In this document: piece by piece, positions 8,562 to 17,695 of the stretch
How positions within the stretch are numbered: position 1 is the first letter of the stretch
How the letters are laid out: every line of letters starts with the position of its first letter
Assembly: GCF_910588665.1 (NCBI RefSeq)
Contig: NZ_CAJUPR010000009.1
Span: forward strand, 1-64,000
Length of the DNA stretch: 64,000 bases
DNA from: an uncultured Brachyspira sp.
Lineage (GTDB): Bacteria; Spirochaetota; Brachyspiria; Brachyspirales; Brachyspiraceae
Reading direction: 5' to 3'
Translations under genes and position numbers: made by a program
Notes under the pieces: model-generated
What the model was told of the DNA's origin: nothing
What the model saw: only the letters and a program-made list of their open reading frames with translations
Database searches by the model: none

Positions 8562-9533
8562 TTATAAATACACCCTCAAAATTTTTACAGCATCATCTGT
8601 TGTTATACTATAATTGCCCAAGCCTGCAGGAATTAAAACTGTTTTCCCATTATGAAGCTTTATATTATTGCTGTCAGACTTTATAACTCCTATTCCTTCA
8701 ACTGCAATTATTATATGAAAACTTTCTTTATCAGTATTTGAAAAAAAATCCTGATTTATTATGCACTCTTCTGCTGTAAAATATTCATTAGAAAATAAAT
8801 TATTAATTTCTAATTTTTCATTCTTAAATTTATTTTTCTTATTTGATTTTAAACTAAAAGCATCAATATTTTTTATAACATTAAATGCATCTTCTATATG
8901 AAGTTCTCTGCATTTTCCTTCCTTATCTGTTCGGTTCCAATCATAAAGCCTGTATGTGATATCGCTTAGAGTTTGTATCTCTGCTAAAATAACATCTCCC
9001 AATATGGCATGAATGCATCCGCTTGGTATAAAAAAAGCATCTCCCCTTTTTATACTGAAATAGTTAAATTTATTTTCTATAATATCTTTATTATCCAAAG
9101 CCTTTTTTAAATCTTCTTTTGAAATATTTTCTTTTAATCCTATAAGAAGCCTTGAATCCTTTGAACTGTCCAGAATATACCACATTTCATTTTTACCATG
9201 CTTATTATGTTTTCTTAGTGCATATTCTTCATCAGGGTGAACTTGTATTGATAATTTATCCTTTGAATCTATTAATTTTATTAATAATGGGAAATAATTC
9301 TTCTTGCATTTTGTGCCTAAAAGTTCTTTTCCAAATTCTTTTACCAAGCATGATAAAGTCTTTCCTTTAAAAACTCCGTTAGACACTATGCTGCTGTAAT
9401 CAGGCAAATCCGAAATTTCCCAGCTTTCTCCTATAGTTTTATTTTTATCAAAAGGCTTGAAATATGACGCATATAATGAATTGCCGCCCCAAATAACTTC
9501 TTTATATATTTCATCAAACTCTAGTAAATACAT
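8562..9533 (-). CDS. manA: Mannose-6-phosphate isomerase, class I (short form)
   Basis: A cupin-type phosphomannose isomerase of about 323 residues, interconverting fructose 6-phosphate and mannose 6-phosphate. It starts LLEFDEIYKEVIWGG, as do the short bacterial ManA proteins. The zinc-site motifs are LSIQVHPDEEYA (Gln and His), KNEMWYIL (Glu) and FFIPSGCIHAI (His). Two in-frame ATGs are possible, at 9542 and 9533. The downstream one is chosen because a TATAAT box overlaps the first, so a transcript from that box would begin at about 9534 and the first ATG would not be in the RNA. No Shine-Dalgarno is visible for either. The gene heads the series manA-mlaF-mlaD-suhB-atpD. The reaction links to sugar nucleotide supply for envelope glycans. 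Confidence 0.9.
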   Translation of the reverse strand: MYLLEFDEIYKEVIWGGNSLYASYFKPFDKNKTIGESWEISDLPDYSSIVSNGVFKGKTLSCLVKEFGKELLGTKCKKNYFPLLIKLIDSKDKLSIQVHPDEEYALRKHNKHGKNEMWYILDSSKDSRLLIGLKENISKEDLKKALDNKDIIENKFNYFSIKRGDAFFIPSGCIHAILGDVILAEIQTLSDITYRLYDWNRTDKEGKCRELHIEDAFNVIKNIDAFSLKSNKKNKFKNEKLEINNLFSNEYFTAEECIINQDFFSNTDKESFHIIIAVEGIGVIKSDSNNIKLHNGKTVLIPAGLGNYSITTDDAVKILRVYL

Positions 9534-9540
9534 AGCGATC

Positions 9541-9568
9541 ATTATACAAGATAAAACAAATAATTCAA
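9541..9568 (-). promoter_or_regulatory. Predicted promoter of manA
   Basis: On the minus strand TTGAAT (9568-9563) is separated by 16 bases from a perfect TATAAT (9546-9541). The expected start of transcription is at about 9534, next to the ATG at 9533, so the message would be leaderless or nearly so. This is read from sequence only. Confidence 0.55.
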
Positions 9569-9656
9569 TATACCAAAACTTAAAATATTATATTATTTTT
9601 ATGATATTTTCTATAATCAATTATATACAATTTTTTTATAAAATATTAAATTATAT

Positions 9657-9685
9657 TTGACAATAGTAATATATTAAATTATAAT
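9657..9685 (+). promoter_or_regulatory. Consensus sigma-70-type promoter of frr-uppS-cdsA
   Basis: TTGACA at 9657-9662, a 17-base spacer and TATAAT at 9680-9685 match the consensus at every position. The frr ATG is 35 bases downstream, preceded by AAAGAGG at 9706-9712. Confidence 0.8.
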
Positions 9686-9720
9686 CAACTGTAGTAAAAT
9701 ATTTTAAAGAGGTTTTATCT

Positions 9721-10269
9721 ATGTCAAAAGAATCGTATAAAGACAGAATGGAAAAAGCTATTTCAAGTCTGCAAAATGATTTAAAAGGTATAAGAACTGG
9801 AAGAGCCAATGCTTCAATATTGGACGGAGTAAAAGTGGAAGCCTATGGAAGCAGTATGCCGTTAAAACAGGTAGGCAATGTATCTACTCCCGATTCAAAA
9901 ACTATTATGATACAGCCATTTGATAAAAATTTAATAGGAGACATAGAAAAAGCCGTATTGAAAGCAGATTTAGGTTTTAATCCTTTTAATGACGGTGGAA
10001 ATATAAGAATAATAGTTCCGGAACTTACCAAAGAAAGAAGAGAGGAATTAAAAAAAGGAGTAAGACATAGAGGAGAGGAAGCTAAAATTGCTGTAAGAAA
10101 TATAAGAAGAGATGAAAATGATAAAATAAAAAAAGAATTAAAAGATAAAGATATCACTGAAGACGAATCAAAGTCGCAAGAGAAAAAAATACAAAATGAA
10201 ACTGATTCTTATATTAAAAAAATTGATGAAATGATAATCATAAAAGAAAAAGAATTAGATACTATATGA
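9721..10269 (+). CDS. frr: Ribosome recycling factor
   Basis: A 182-residue protein of the usual RRF length (about 185). It has the conserved GIRTGRANASILDGVKVEAYG segment, then PLKQVGNVSTPD, IMIQPFDK and the basic VRNIRRDENDKIKKE helix, ending in a long charged coiled-coil arm. RRF works with EF-G to split post-termination ribosomes. The start is fixed by AAAGAGG eight bases upstream, and a full consensus promoter lies just before it. The stop codon overlaps the uppS start in an ATGA, so translation of the two is coupled. The frr-uppS-cdsA order is common in bacteria. Confidence 0.97.
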   Translation: MSKESYKDRMEKAISSLQNDLKGIRTGRANASILDGVKVEAYGSSMPLKQVGNVSTPDSKTIMIQPFDKNLIGDIEKAVLKADLGFNPFNDGGNIRIIVPELTKERREELKKGVRHRGEEAKIAVRNIRRDENDKIKKELKDKDITEDESKSQEKKIQNETDSYIKKIDEMIIIKEKELDTI

Positions 10270-10988
10270 TTAAAGATGAACCGAATATACCTGTACATGT
10301 GGCTGTAATTATGGACGGTAACGGAAGATGGGCTAAAACTCATAATAAAAGCAGAAGTTTCGGACACAGAGCAGGAAGCGAGAATGTAATTAATATAGTT
10401 GAGGTCTGCTGCGAGCTTGAAATAAAATATTTAACTCTATATGCATTTTCCACAGAAAATTGGAAAAGACCTGAAGAAGAAAAAAAAGCATTATTTAAAC
10501 TATTAAAAGAATTCTATAAAAAAGAAATTAAAAGGCTGATTTCAAATAATATTTTAGTAAAGCATATAGGCGATATTAAAGCTTTTCCAAAAGATACAAT
10601 AACTGCTATAGAAGAAACTGAAAATGAAACTTCTGAAAAATGCAAAGATCCTAGACTCACAGTAATATTGGCATTGAATTACGGCTTCAGAGACGAACTT
10701 AAAAATGCTTTAAAAAATATATGCATTGATTTAAAAAATAATAAAATAGATATAGAAAATATTAACGATGATTTTATTAAAAATTATTTATATACAAAAG
10801 ATATTCCAGATCCGGATCTCATAATAAGAACTTCAGGAGAATCAAGATTAAGTAATTTTTTAATGTATCAGGCATCATACAGCGAACTGTATTTTACAGA
10901 TATATTATGGCCTGATTTTTCAAAAGAAGATTTTAAAAAAGCTGTGGAAGCATATTCAAGCAGAAACAGAAGATATGGAGGTCTATAA
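10266..10988 (+). CDS. uppS: Undecaprenyl diphosphate synthase (cis-prenyltransferase)
   Basis: A 240-residue enzyme with the UppS signatures: HVAVIMDGNGRWA near the N-terminus (the Asp is catalytic, the following Gly-Asn-Gly-Arg binds diphosphate), HRAGSENV, LTLYAFSTENWKRP, and the C-terminal DLIIRTSGESRLSNFLMYQ and SELYF...WPDF motifs. It elongates farnesyl diphosphate with isopentenyl diphosphate to give the C55 carrier lipid precursor for peptidoglycan and other wall glycans. It overlaps frr by four bases and is followed by cdsA six bases later. Confidence 0.96.
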   Translation: MIKDEPNIPVHVAVIMDGNGRWAKTHNKSRSFGHRAGSENVINIVEVCCELEIKYLTLYAFSTENWKRPEEEKKALFKLLKEFYKKEIKRLISNNILVKHIGDIKAFPKDTITAIEETENETSEKCKDPRLTVILALNYGFRDELKNALKNICIDLKNNKIDIENINDDFIKNYLYTKDIPDPDLIIRTSGESRLSNFLMYQASYSELYFTDILWPDFSKEDFKKAVEAYSSRNRRYGGL

Positions 10989-10994
10989 AAAATT

Positions 10995-11900
10995 ATGAAA
11001 AAAAGACTGCTATCTGTAGGCTTAACACTGCCTTTATTCCTTATTGTAATGTTTTATGATAAAGTTATTTATATGTTTCATATTCTTATATTATCAATAT
11101 CAATTCTAAGCGCATCAGAAATATTTTATATGGCTAAAGTTCACAGACAAAAAAATTTAAGAACAATTATTACAACTATGATAGCAATGGTATTCGGGTA
11201 TATTATTACCATATGCAATTTAAATTTATTTAAAGGAGATTTTTCCAATCTCTACAAAATAGTAGAAACAAAGCATCCTTCTATGGACTTATTATTGGTA
11301 ATGGTTTTTGCCCTTATAGCTGCACTTTTTATTATAAATACATTTAAAGTTAATGTATCTACTTTTGAAGAAAAAGGAAGAGCTATATTAACTGCTGTTT
11401 TTTGCTTTATATATGTAGGATTAGGAATATGGCATATATCTCTTATGCGTTTTATGCCTAGCGGTAAATACTATATAGTTTTTATTCTGCTATGCGCTTG
11501 GTTCAGCGATACAGGAGGATATGTAATGGGCAGAAAAATAGGAAAACATAAACTATCAAACAGCGCATCTCCTAATAAAAGCTATGAAGGTCTTGTCGGT
11601 ATGTTTATATTCACAATACCGCTTGCAGTATTATACTATTTTTTATATTCGCATGGATATTTGACTTATCTATTGGGTAAAAATATACCTTCATTTTCTT
11701 TACTGCAGACGATATTATTAACTGTAATATTCACTGTAACAGGTTTTCTCGGTGATATGGGAGAAAGCCTTATAAAAAGAATGTATGCTTCTAAGGATTC
11801 AAGCAAGTTATTTCCTGGACATGGAGGAGTGTTTGATATATTTGACAGCGTAATATTAACCGCACCCATATCATACTATGTATTTCTATTATTGCAATAA
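10995..11900 (+). CDS. cdsA: Phosphatidate cytidylyltransferase (CDP-diglyceride synthase)
   Basis: A 301-residue integral membrane protein with about eight hydrophobic segments. The CdsA signature spans the C-terminal third: GRKIGKHKLSNSASPNKSYEG and then FLGDMGESLIKRMYASKDSSKLFPGHGGVFDIFDS (its core being KDSSKLFPGHGG..D..DS). The enzyme makes CDP-diacylglycerol from phosphatidate and CTP, the branch point of phospholipid synthesis. An AGGAGG formed by the end of uppS serves as the ribosome-binding site. It closes the frr-uppS-cdsA unit. Confidence 0.95.
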   Translation: MKKRLLSVGLTLPLFLIVMFYDKVIYMFHILILSISILSASEIFYMAKVHRQKNLRTIITTMIAMVFGYIITICNLNLFKGDFSNLYKIVETKHPSMDLLLVMVFALIAALFIINTFKVNVSTFEEKGRAILTAVFCFIYVGLGIWHISLMRFMPSGKYYIVFILLCAWFSDTGGYVMGRKIGKHKLSNSASPNKSYEGLVGMFIFTIPLAVLYYFLYSHGYLTYLLGKNIPSFSLLQTILLTVIFTVTGFLGDMGESLIKRMYASKDSSKLFPGHGGVFDIFDSVILTAPISYYVFLLLQ

Positions 11901-12015
11901 TAAAAGCTGTAATAAGGCATAGGATGCATAATAGCAATAATAAATCAATTTTTATCAGAAATAATAACTTAATATCTTAAATTATTTATATGCTGTAAAC
12001 TATACTGCAATATTA

Positions 12016-13827
12016 TTATAATACAGACTTTATATTATCTATCTCTTCATTAGTCAAAAGCCATTCATTTTCAGTTTCTTCTATTAATCTTTTTACTTCA
12101 AGAAGTCTTCTGCTCTTATCATCATCATAATCTGAAGAAGTTTCAAAAAACTTTAATATATCTTTCTCCTCTTTTCTGTACTCTTCTAACTGATTTTCAT
12201 ATTTTTTAAGCATAGATTCGCATTTAGAAAGTTTATTTTTAATTTTTTTTCTATCTTCATAATTATTTTTATCTTCAGCATTATTGCTTTCTTTATAGTT
12301 ATTTTTATTTTTATATTCCGATTCTTTTTTTTCTTTCTCCAAAGAATCTAAACGGACACTGTAAACATAAGCCTCATAATCACCTGAATAAAGAGAGAGT
12401 TTTTTATTTTTTACCTCTATAATAGTATCAGCCAGCATACTTGCAAATGTTCTGTCATGAGAAGTAAAAAATATTGTTCCGCCGTAATCTCTTAATGAAT
12501 ATGCAAGAGCCTCTACGGTTTCAAAATCTAAATGATTGGTAGGCTCATCTAAAATAAGAACATCGGCGCATTGAGTAATCGCAGCTAAAAGAGAAAGTCT
12601 CGCAATTTCTCCTCCGCTTAAAACTTTAATATCTTTATTAACATCATCTCCTGAAAATAAAAAACTTCCAAGTAAAGTTAAAAGCTCCTGAGTTAATAAT
12701 CCCTGTCTGGCATGTCTCTTTAAATATGATAAAACCGTATCATTTGAAGTTACATTCTTATAGGTATCTTCTCCGAAATATGCTATCTTTATGCCGTATG
12801 AATAATTATAGCTTCCAAATACAGGATTAAGTATTCCAGCTATAGTTCTTAAAAAAGTAGTTTTACCCTCTCCGTTTTGCCCTAGAACAGCTACCCTGCT
12901 TCCTCTAGCTATTTCTATTCTTCCGCTTTCGGCAATTACTTTATCTTCATATCCTACAGCCAAATTATCTGAAATAAGGGCAAAACCTTTTTTTTCCTGC
13001 ATATTTGGAAGCTTTATTTTTACATTTTTTGCAGGGTGTGTTATTTCTATAGTTTTTAATTTTTCCATCTGCTTTATGCGGGATTGCACAGCTTTTGCCT
13101 TTGTTGCTTTATATCTGAATCTTTCAATAAATCTTTCAAGATGAGCCCTTCTCTCTTCCACATTTTTATTATATTTTTTTATTGTATATTCTTTTTCTTC
13201 TTTATATTCAAAATAATCTTCTATATTTCCTGGAAAATATGTAATTTTAGAGTTTTCCATTTCTATAGTTTTCTCGCATGTAGTTTTTAAAAATTCCCTA
13301 TCATGAGAAACTATTAAAAAACCTCCATTATAATCAATTAAAAAATTTTCCAAATCTATCAATGTATTTAAATCCAAGAAGTTTGAAGGTTCATCTAATA
13401 TTAAAAAATTAGGTTCATAAAGCATCATTTCTGCAAGTTTTATGCGCATTCTGTATCCGCTTGATAAGCTTCCTAAATTATAATTAATTTTTATATGATC
13501 TACTCCAAATTTACTCGCTATTTTGGAGCATTTCCAAGTCTCTTTAGATGTAACTCTTGTAAGATAATCTATCACTTTTTCATTCTCGTCAAACTCTCCA
13601 TGCTGGCGCAAATAACCTATTCTTACATCATCGGAAAATATTATCTCTCCGTCATCTGGTTCTTCAATCCCCATAAGAATCTTTAAAAGCGTGGTTTTGC
13701 CTGCCCCGTTTCTTCCTATCATACCTATTTTAGACTTTTCTTCTATAAGCAGACTCACATTATCAAGCAATGTTTTATGAACAAATCTTTTAGATATATT
13801 TACTATACTTATAATACTTTTAGCCAT
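12016..13827 (-). CDS. ABC-F family ATPase (ribosome-associated type)
   Basis: A 603-residue soluble protein with two ABC cassettes and no membrane segments. The first has Walker A GRNGAGKT, an unusual signature LSSGYRMR and Walker B FLILDEPSNFLDL. A charged linker (KYNKNVEERRAHLERFIERFRYKA and onward) of P-site-tRNA-interaction type separates it from the second cassette: GQNGEGKT, LSGGEIAR and LILDEPTNHLDFE. The C-terminal ~110 residues form a Lys/Glu/Asn-rich coiled coil as in Uup/YheS relatives. ABC-F proteins act on the ribosome in translation or antibiotic protection; which of these applies here cannot be told. It appears monocistronic. Confidence 0.9.
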   Translation of the reverse strand: MAKSIISIVNISKRFVHKTLLDNVSLLIEEKSKIGMIGRNGAGKTTLLKILMGIEEPDDGEIIFSDDVRIGYLRQHGEFDENEKVIDYLTRVTSKETWKCSKIASKFGVDHIKINYNLGSLSSGYRMRIKLAEMMLYEPNFLILDEPSNFLDLNTLIDLENFLIDYNGGFLIVSHDREFLKTTCEKTIEMENSKITYFPGNIEDYFEYKEEKEYTIKKYNKNVEERRAHLERFIERFRYKATKAKAVQSRIKQMEKLKTIEITHPAKNVKIKLPNMQEKKGFALISDNLAVGYEDKVIAESGRIEIARGSRVAVLGQNGEGKTTFLRTIAGILNPVFGSYNYSYGIKIAYFGEDTYKNVTSNDTVLSYLKRHARQGLLTQELLTLLGSFLFSGDDVNKDIKVLSGGEIARLSLLAAITQCADVLILDEPTNHLDFETVEALAYSLRDYGGTIFFTSHDRTFASMLADTIIEVKNKKLSLYSGDYEAYVYSVRLDSLEKEKKESEYKNKNNYKESNNAEDKNNYEDRKKIKNKLSKCESMLKKYENQLEEYRKEEKDILKFFETSSDYDDDKSRRLLEVKRLIEETENEWLLTNEEIDNIKSVL

Positions 13828-13927
13828 TTTATTTAAATATTTTTTATTATTTATCAGAAAGTAATTTTATAATAAAATATAAAATTATTCAAATATAAAA
13901 ACAAAATAATACAGTTAAATTATGATA

Positions 13928-15343
13928 TTATTCTTCTGCAGTATTATTTAATTTATAAACCAAGCTTTTAAAATATTTTCCTCTGTCTTCATAATTTTTA
14001 AACATATCAAAACTAGCGCAGCCCGGAGATAATAAAACAGTATCGCCTTCAGCAGCAGTATTTGAAGCATAATTAAAAGCATCTGTAAAATCTTTTATAA
14101 TAATCTTATTTTCAAAATGAATCATATTATCAATAGCCTCCGCAGCCTCTCCGATAAGAATAAGTTTTTTTACTCTGATATTTATAATATTATTTAAAGG
14201 AGTAAAATCTATATTCTTATTTCTCCCGCCCATTATAAGTATGATATTTTTATCAAAAGATTTTAAAGCGCTCATTACGGCATTCATTGATGTAGCTTTA
14301 GAATCATTGATATATCTTACTCCATTAATAACAGCTGTAAGTTCAACTCTATGCTCTATTCCCTGAAAATCATTCACTGTTTTTTCTATATGATAAGGAG
14401 GTATACCATTTTTTAAACATATTAAAACGGCGGCAAGTATATTTTCTATATTATGATTTCCAAGTATTTTTCTTTTTTTTATAGAAAATAATTTTTTATT
14501 CTTATAGTATATATATTCATCTTCTTCATTATAGTATATGGTTGATAATCTGCTTTTTAAAGAAAATGTAAGAATATTCATTTTGCAGTTATTATTTAGT
14601 TCATTATACCAAATATTAGTATATTCATTATCATAATTAATTATAAGAAAATCATTTTCATTCTGATTAATGCTTATATTTTTTTTTGTATTAAAATAAT
14701 TCTCCATATCATTATATCTGTCTAGATGATCTTCGGCTATATTAAGCACTGCGCTTATATGAGCATGAAATTTTTTAACAGTCTCCAATTGAAAACTGGA
14801 AAGTTCTAATATAATATCTTCATCTTCTCCTATAGTTTCAACTTCCTTTGAAAAAGTATTTCCCACATTACCTAAAAGTCTTGATTTTTTATATGAACTT
14901 ATTATTTTATGAATTAATGTAACTGTAGTAGTTTTTCCGTCTGTTCCTGTTACTGCTATATAATTTCTATTAGGCAGAAGATTATAAGCAAATTCTATTT
15001 CGCCTATAATTTCTATATTTCTTTTTTCAGCCGCTTCAACTATAGATATAGTACGGGCAATTCCCGGAGAAATTATTATAAGAGTAATATTATCTAAAAC
15101 GGATATATCCTGATTTCCAAAAAATAATTTTATATTTTTATCTTTCAATGCCTCTATGCTTTCTTTTAATTTATCCTCTGTTTTACTGTCGCTTAAAGCA
15201 TATTTTATTTCTGTATTAAAAGCTCTGTTAATACTGTATAAAATATTTGCTATACTTACTCCGCTTCTTAAAGAGGCGCCTAATATTAATATATTATGTT
15301 TTTTAAGAACTTCTATATATGTTTTATTCAAATCAAAAATCAT
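13928..15343 (-). CDS. murD: UDP-N-acetylmuramoylalanine-D-glutamate ligase
   Basis: A 471-residue Mur ligase. The N-terminal domain carries ILGASLRSGVSIANIL (UDP-binding loop). The ATP loop is GTDGKTTT, where most MurD have GTNGKT. The central domain has LELSSFQLET and NIAEDHLDRY, the latter with the carbamylated-Lys-neighbouring His-Leu-Asp-Arg. The C-terminal domain has INDSKATSMNA, ILIMGG and LLSPGCASFDMFKNYEDRGK. It adds D-glutamate to UDP-MurNAc-L-Ala in cytoplasmic peptidoglycan synthesis. It stands alone, away from other mur genes. No strong Shine-Dalgarno is seen before the ATG at 15343, though the family alignment fits this start. Confidence 0.93.
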   Translation of the reverse strand: MIFDLNKTYIEVLKKHNILILGASLRSGVSIANILYSINRAFNTEIKYALSDSKTEDKLKESIEALKDKNIKLFFGNQDISVLDNITLIIISPGIARTISIVEAAEKRNIEIIGEIEFAYNLLPNRNYIAVTGTDGKTTTVTLIHKIISSYKKSRLLGNVGNTFSKEVETIGEDEDIILELSSFQLETVKKFHAHISAVLNIAEDHLDRYNDMENYFNTKKNISINQNENDFLIINYDNEYTNIWYNELNNNCKMNILTFSLKSRLSTIYYNEEDEYIYYKNKKLFSIKKRKILGNHNIENILAAVLICLKNGIPPYHIEKTVNDFQGIEHRVELTAVINGVRYINDSKATSMNAVMSALKSFDKNIILIMGGRNKNIDFTPLNNIINIRVKKLILIGEAAEAIDNMIHFENKIIIKDFTDAFNYASNTAAEGDTVLLSPGCASFDMFKNYEDRGKYFKSLVYKLNNTAEE

Positions 15344-15515
15344 TGCCGCACCAAATAGAAAATTGTACTGTTTATATAAACTATTATAACAGAAGAATAA
15401 TAAATTTAAATAATATCTTTATTATAAGATAAATAAAAATTTAAATGTTAATATAAGTCAATTTCTAAAATTCAAAGTAATAAATATTATAATTTTTTAT
15501 ATAAATTAAAAAATT

Positions 15516-16397
15516 TTATTTATATGCTTCTATATGTATTGTAGGTTCCATATTCAATTTTTCCTTAATTTCATTTTCAAAAATACTTACACTGTTATGT
15601 GCTTCAAAAACAGTCATATCTTTAGGAAAACGCATATGAAAAGTTATTTCGCTGTGATCTCCGTAGGTATGTATATGAAAATGATGCAGATTAGTATCAT
15701 TGCTATTAATATTAAGTTCTTTTGCTATATTGTTAATACTTTTTATAATATCTTCGGAAGGATATTCTCCTATCAAAGGCTTAACACTGGATTTAATAAC
15801 ATCAAAAGCGGCATAAAATATTACAAGAGAAACTAATATACTCAAAACACTGTCTATCCACCAAAAATTTTTACCGAATAAAATACCAGCCAATATAATT
15901 ATTGATGTAATGCTGTCGCTTCTATGATGCCATGCATCGGCATATAAAGATTTAGAGCCTGATTTTCTATACCCCCATAAAGAATACTGAGCCAAAAACT
16001 CCTTAACTAAAACAGATACTATCATAGCAATTACAGATGCTGCTGTAAATGAAGCCGTTTTTTTATCCAAAATATTCTGCACAGCCTTATAGAAAAAACT
16101 ATATCCTATAAATACAAGCATAATGCCGACTATAAAACTTGTTATAAGCTCTATCCTTCCATGTCCGAACGGATGTTCTTTATCAGGAGGCCTTTTAGAA
16201 AATATACCGCCTATAATAACAATAAAGCTACTTATACAATCGCTTAATGAATGCCATGCATCAGCTATAATAGATAATGAGCCTGTAAAAACTCCTACCG
16301 TATATTTAAAGGCAAATAATGATATATTAATAATAACAGATACCAATCCTTCTATTATCATATATTTTGATTTTTTTTCATTATTAATACCATGCAT
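15516..16397 (-). CDS. Cation diffusion facilitator (CDF) transporter
   Basis: A 293-residue inner-membrane exporter with six hydrophobic segments and a ~85-residue cytoplasmic C-terminal domain. The two metal-site motifs ADAWHSLSD (helix II) and ADAWHHRSD (helix V) supply the Asp/His ligands of the transport site; GHGRIEL follows helix II. The C-terminus has HHFHIHTYGDHSEITFHMRF, its start rich in His like metal-sensing CDF tails. The family exports Zn2+, Fe2+, Mn2+ or Co2+ by proton antiport. The His-containing site in both helices favours Zn/Fe or Mn, but specificity is not decidable. GAGG before the ATG supports the start. Confidence 0.92.
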   Translation of the reverse strand: MHGINNEKKSKYMIIEGLVSVIINISLFAFKYTVGVFTGSLSIIADAWHSLSDCISSFIVIIGGIFSKRPPDKEHPFGHGRIELITSFIVGIMLVFIGYSFFYKAVQNILDKKTASFTAASVIAMIVSVLVKEFLAQYSLWGYRKSGSKSLYADAWHHRSDSITSIIILAGILFGKNFWWIDSVLSILVSLVIFYAAFDVIKSSVKPLIGEYPSEDIIKSINNIAKELNINSNDTNLHHFHIHTYGDHSEITFHMRFPKDMTVFEAHNSVSIFENEIKEKLNMEPTIHIEAYK

Positions 16398-16537
16398 TTT
16401 ATAACCTCAGATTTTAATTTTTAAGCATTTTAACTATTTAATTAATTTATAAGAAATTTAATAAAATGTCAATTATTCAAATATAAATTTCTATTTACAT
16501 ATTAGAACACTTTAACTTTCAAAACAGTGTTAATATC

Positions 16538-16566
16538 TTGATAAAAGTTAATTTTTTTGTTAATAT
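16538..16566 (+). promoter_or_regulatory. Predicted promoter of fabD
   Basis: TTGATA (16538-16543), a 17-base spacer and TAATAT (16561-16566). The spacer begins AAAGTTAATTTTT, the same 13 bases that follow the -35 box of the oppB promoter in this window. An AAGGAG lies before the fabD ATG. Confidence 0.5.
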
Positions 16567-16622
16567 ATTATAAAATTTAAATGCAAAATAAATAGTATGA
16601 ATAATTAAGGAGAATAAATAAT

Positions 16623-17534
16623 ATGTCAAATACAGCATTTCTATTTCCTGGTCAAGGTTCTCAAAGCCAAGGTATGGGAAAATCTTTATATGATAATATA
16701 GCCGAATCTAAAGCAATATTTGATAAAGCTTCAAATATTTTGGAAGATGTTGATATTAAAGCATTATGTTTTGAAGGTACTGAAGATGATCTTAAAAAAA
16801 CAGAAAATACTCAGCCTGCTTTGGTTACTGTGGGCATAGCTGTTTATGAAGCGTTAAAGGCAAAAGGAATAAAAGGGAATCTATTTGCAGGACATAGTTT
16901 AGGAGAAATTACAGCTCTTTCGGCTGCAGGTTATATATCGTTTGAAGATGCTGTAAAAATTGCAAGAACGAGAGGTTTACTTATGGCTAAAGCAGGTGCC
17001 GATGCTCCTTATGGTATGGCTGCTGTTATGGGATTAGACTATGATGCTGTTTTTAAATGTATGCCTGAAAATAAAGAGGTTGTTGCCGCTAATTATAATT
17101 TAAAAGATCAAATAGTTATATCGGGACTTCTAAGTGCAATTGAAGCCGTTACTCCTAAACTTAAAGAAGCAGGAGCTAAAAGAGTGCTGCCTCTAAAAGT
17201 ATCCGGGGCTTTTCATTCTCCATTTATGAAACCCGCCGCCGACAGTTTAAAAGAATTTTTAGAAAAAATAGAGCTTCATAATAATGATAACAGAGTTTTA
17301 TCTAATGTTACAGCTGAAGTTCATGATTTTAATACTATAAAAGAAAATCTTTATAAGCAAATGTTTTCAACTGTAAGATGGTATGACAGTATGATTAATA
17401 TACAGAAATTAGGCGTTACAAAAGTGTTTGAATGCGGACCTGGAAAAGTTTTAATTGGAATGAGTAAAAAAATCGCTCCGAATATAGAAGCAGTTTCAGT
17501 ATTTGATGCTGATTCTTTAAACTCAGCTTTATAA
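16623..17534 (+). CDS. fabD: Malonyl-CoA:ACP transacylase
   Basis: A 303-residue cytosolic enzyme that transfers malonyl from CoA to acyl carrier protein for fatty-acid synthesis. It begins AFLFPGQGSQSQGMG, the family's first motif. The catalytic Ser is in GHSLGEITAL, the Arg that binds the malonyl carboxylate is in the following KIARTRGLLM, and the catalytic His is in SGAFHSPFM. The closing FECGPGKVLIGM is also typical. Length matches E. coli FabD (about 309). It has its own promoter and an AAGGAG Shine-Dalgarno, and no other fab gene is adjacent. Confidence 0.97.
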   Translation: MSNTAFLFPGQGSQSQGMGKSLYDNIAESKAIFDKASNILEDVDIKALCFEGTEDDLKKTENTQPALVTVGIAVYEALKAKGIKGNLFAGHSLGEITALSAAGYISFEDAVKIARTRGLLMAKAGADAPYGMAAVMGLDYDAVFKCMPENKEVVAANYNLKDQIVISGLLSAIEAVTPKLKEAGAKRVLPLKVSGAFHSPFMKPAADSLKEFLEKIELHNNDNRVLSNVTAEVHDFNTIKENLYKQMFSTVRWYDSMINIQKLGVTKVFECGPGKVLIGMSKKIAPNIEAVSVFDADSLNSAL

Positions 17535-17695
17535 TTTTTATTATATATTAATACTTAATAAAAACAGTTTTTTATTTTTAAATATATGCTCTTGGATATG
17601 CTATTTATTGCAATGATGATTTATATAATATGCTCTGTATTTCGTATTTGCTTAAGGCTCTATATATGAATATTAATATATATTAAATAAAGAAA

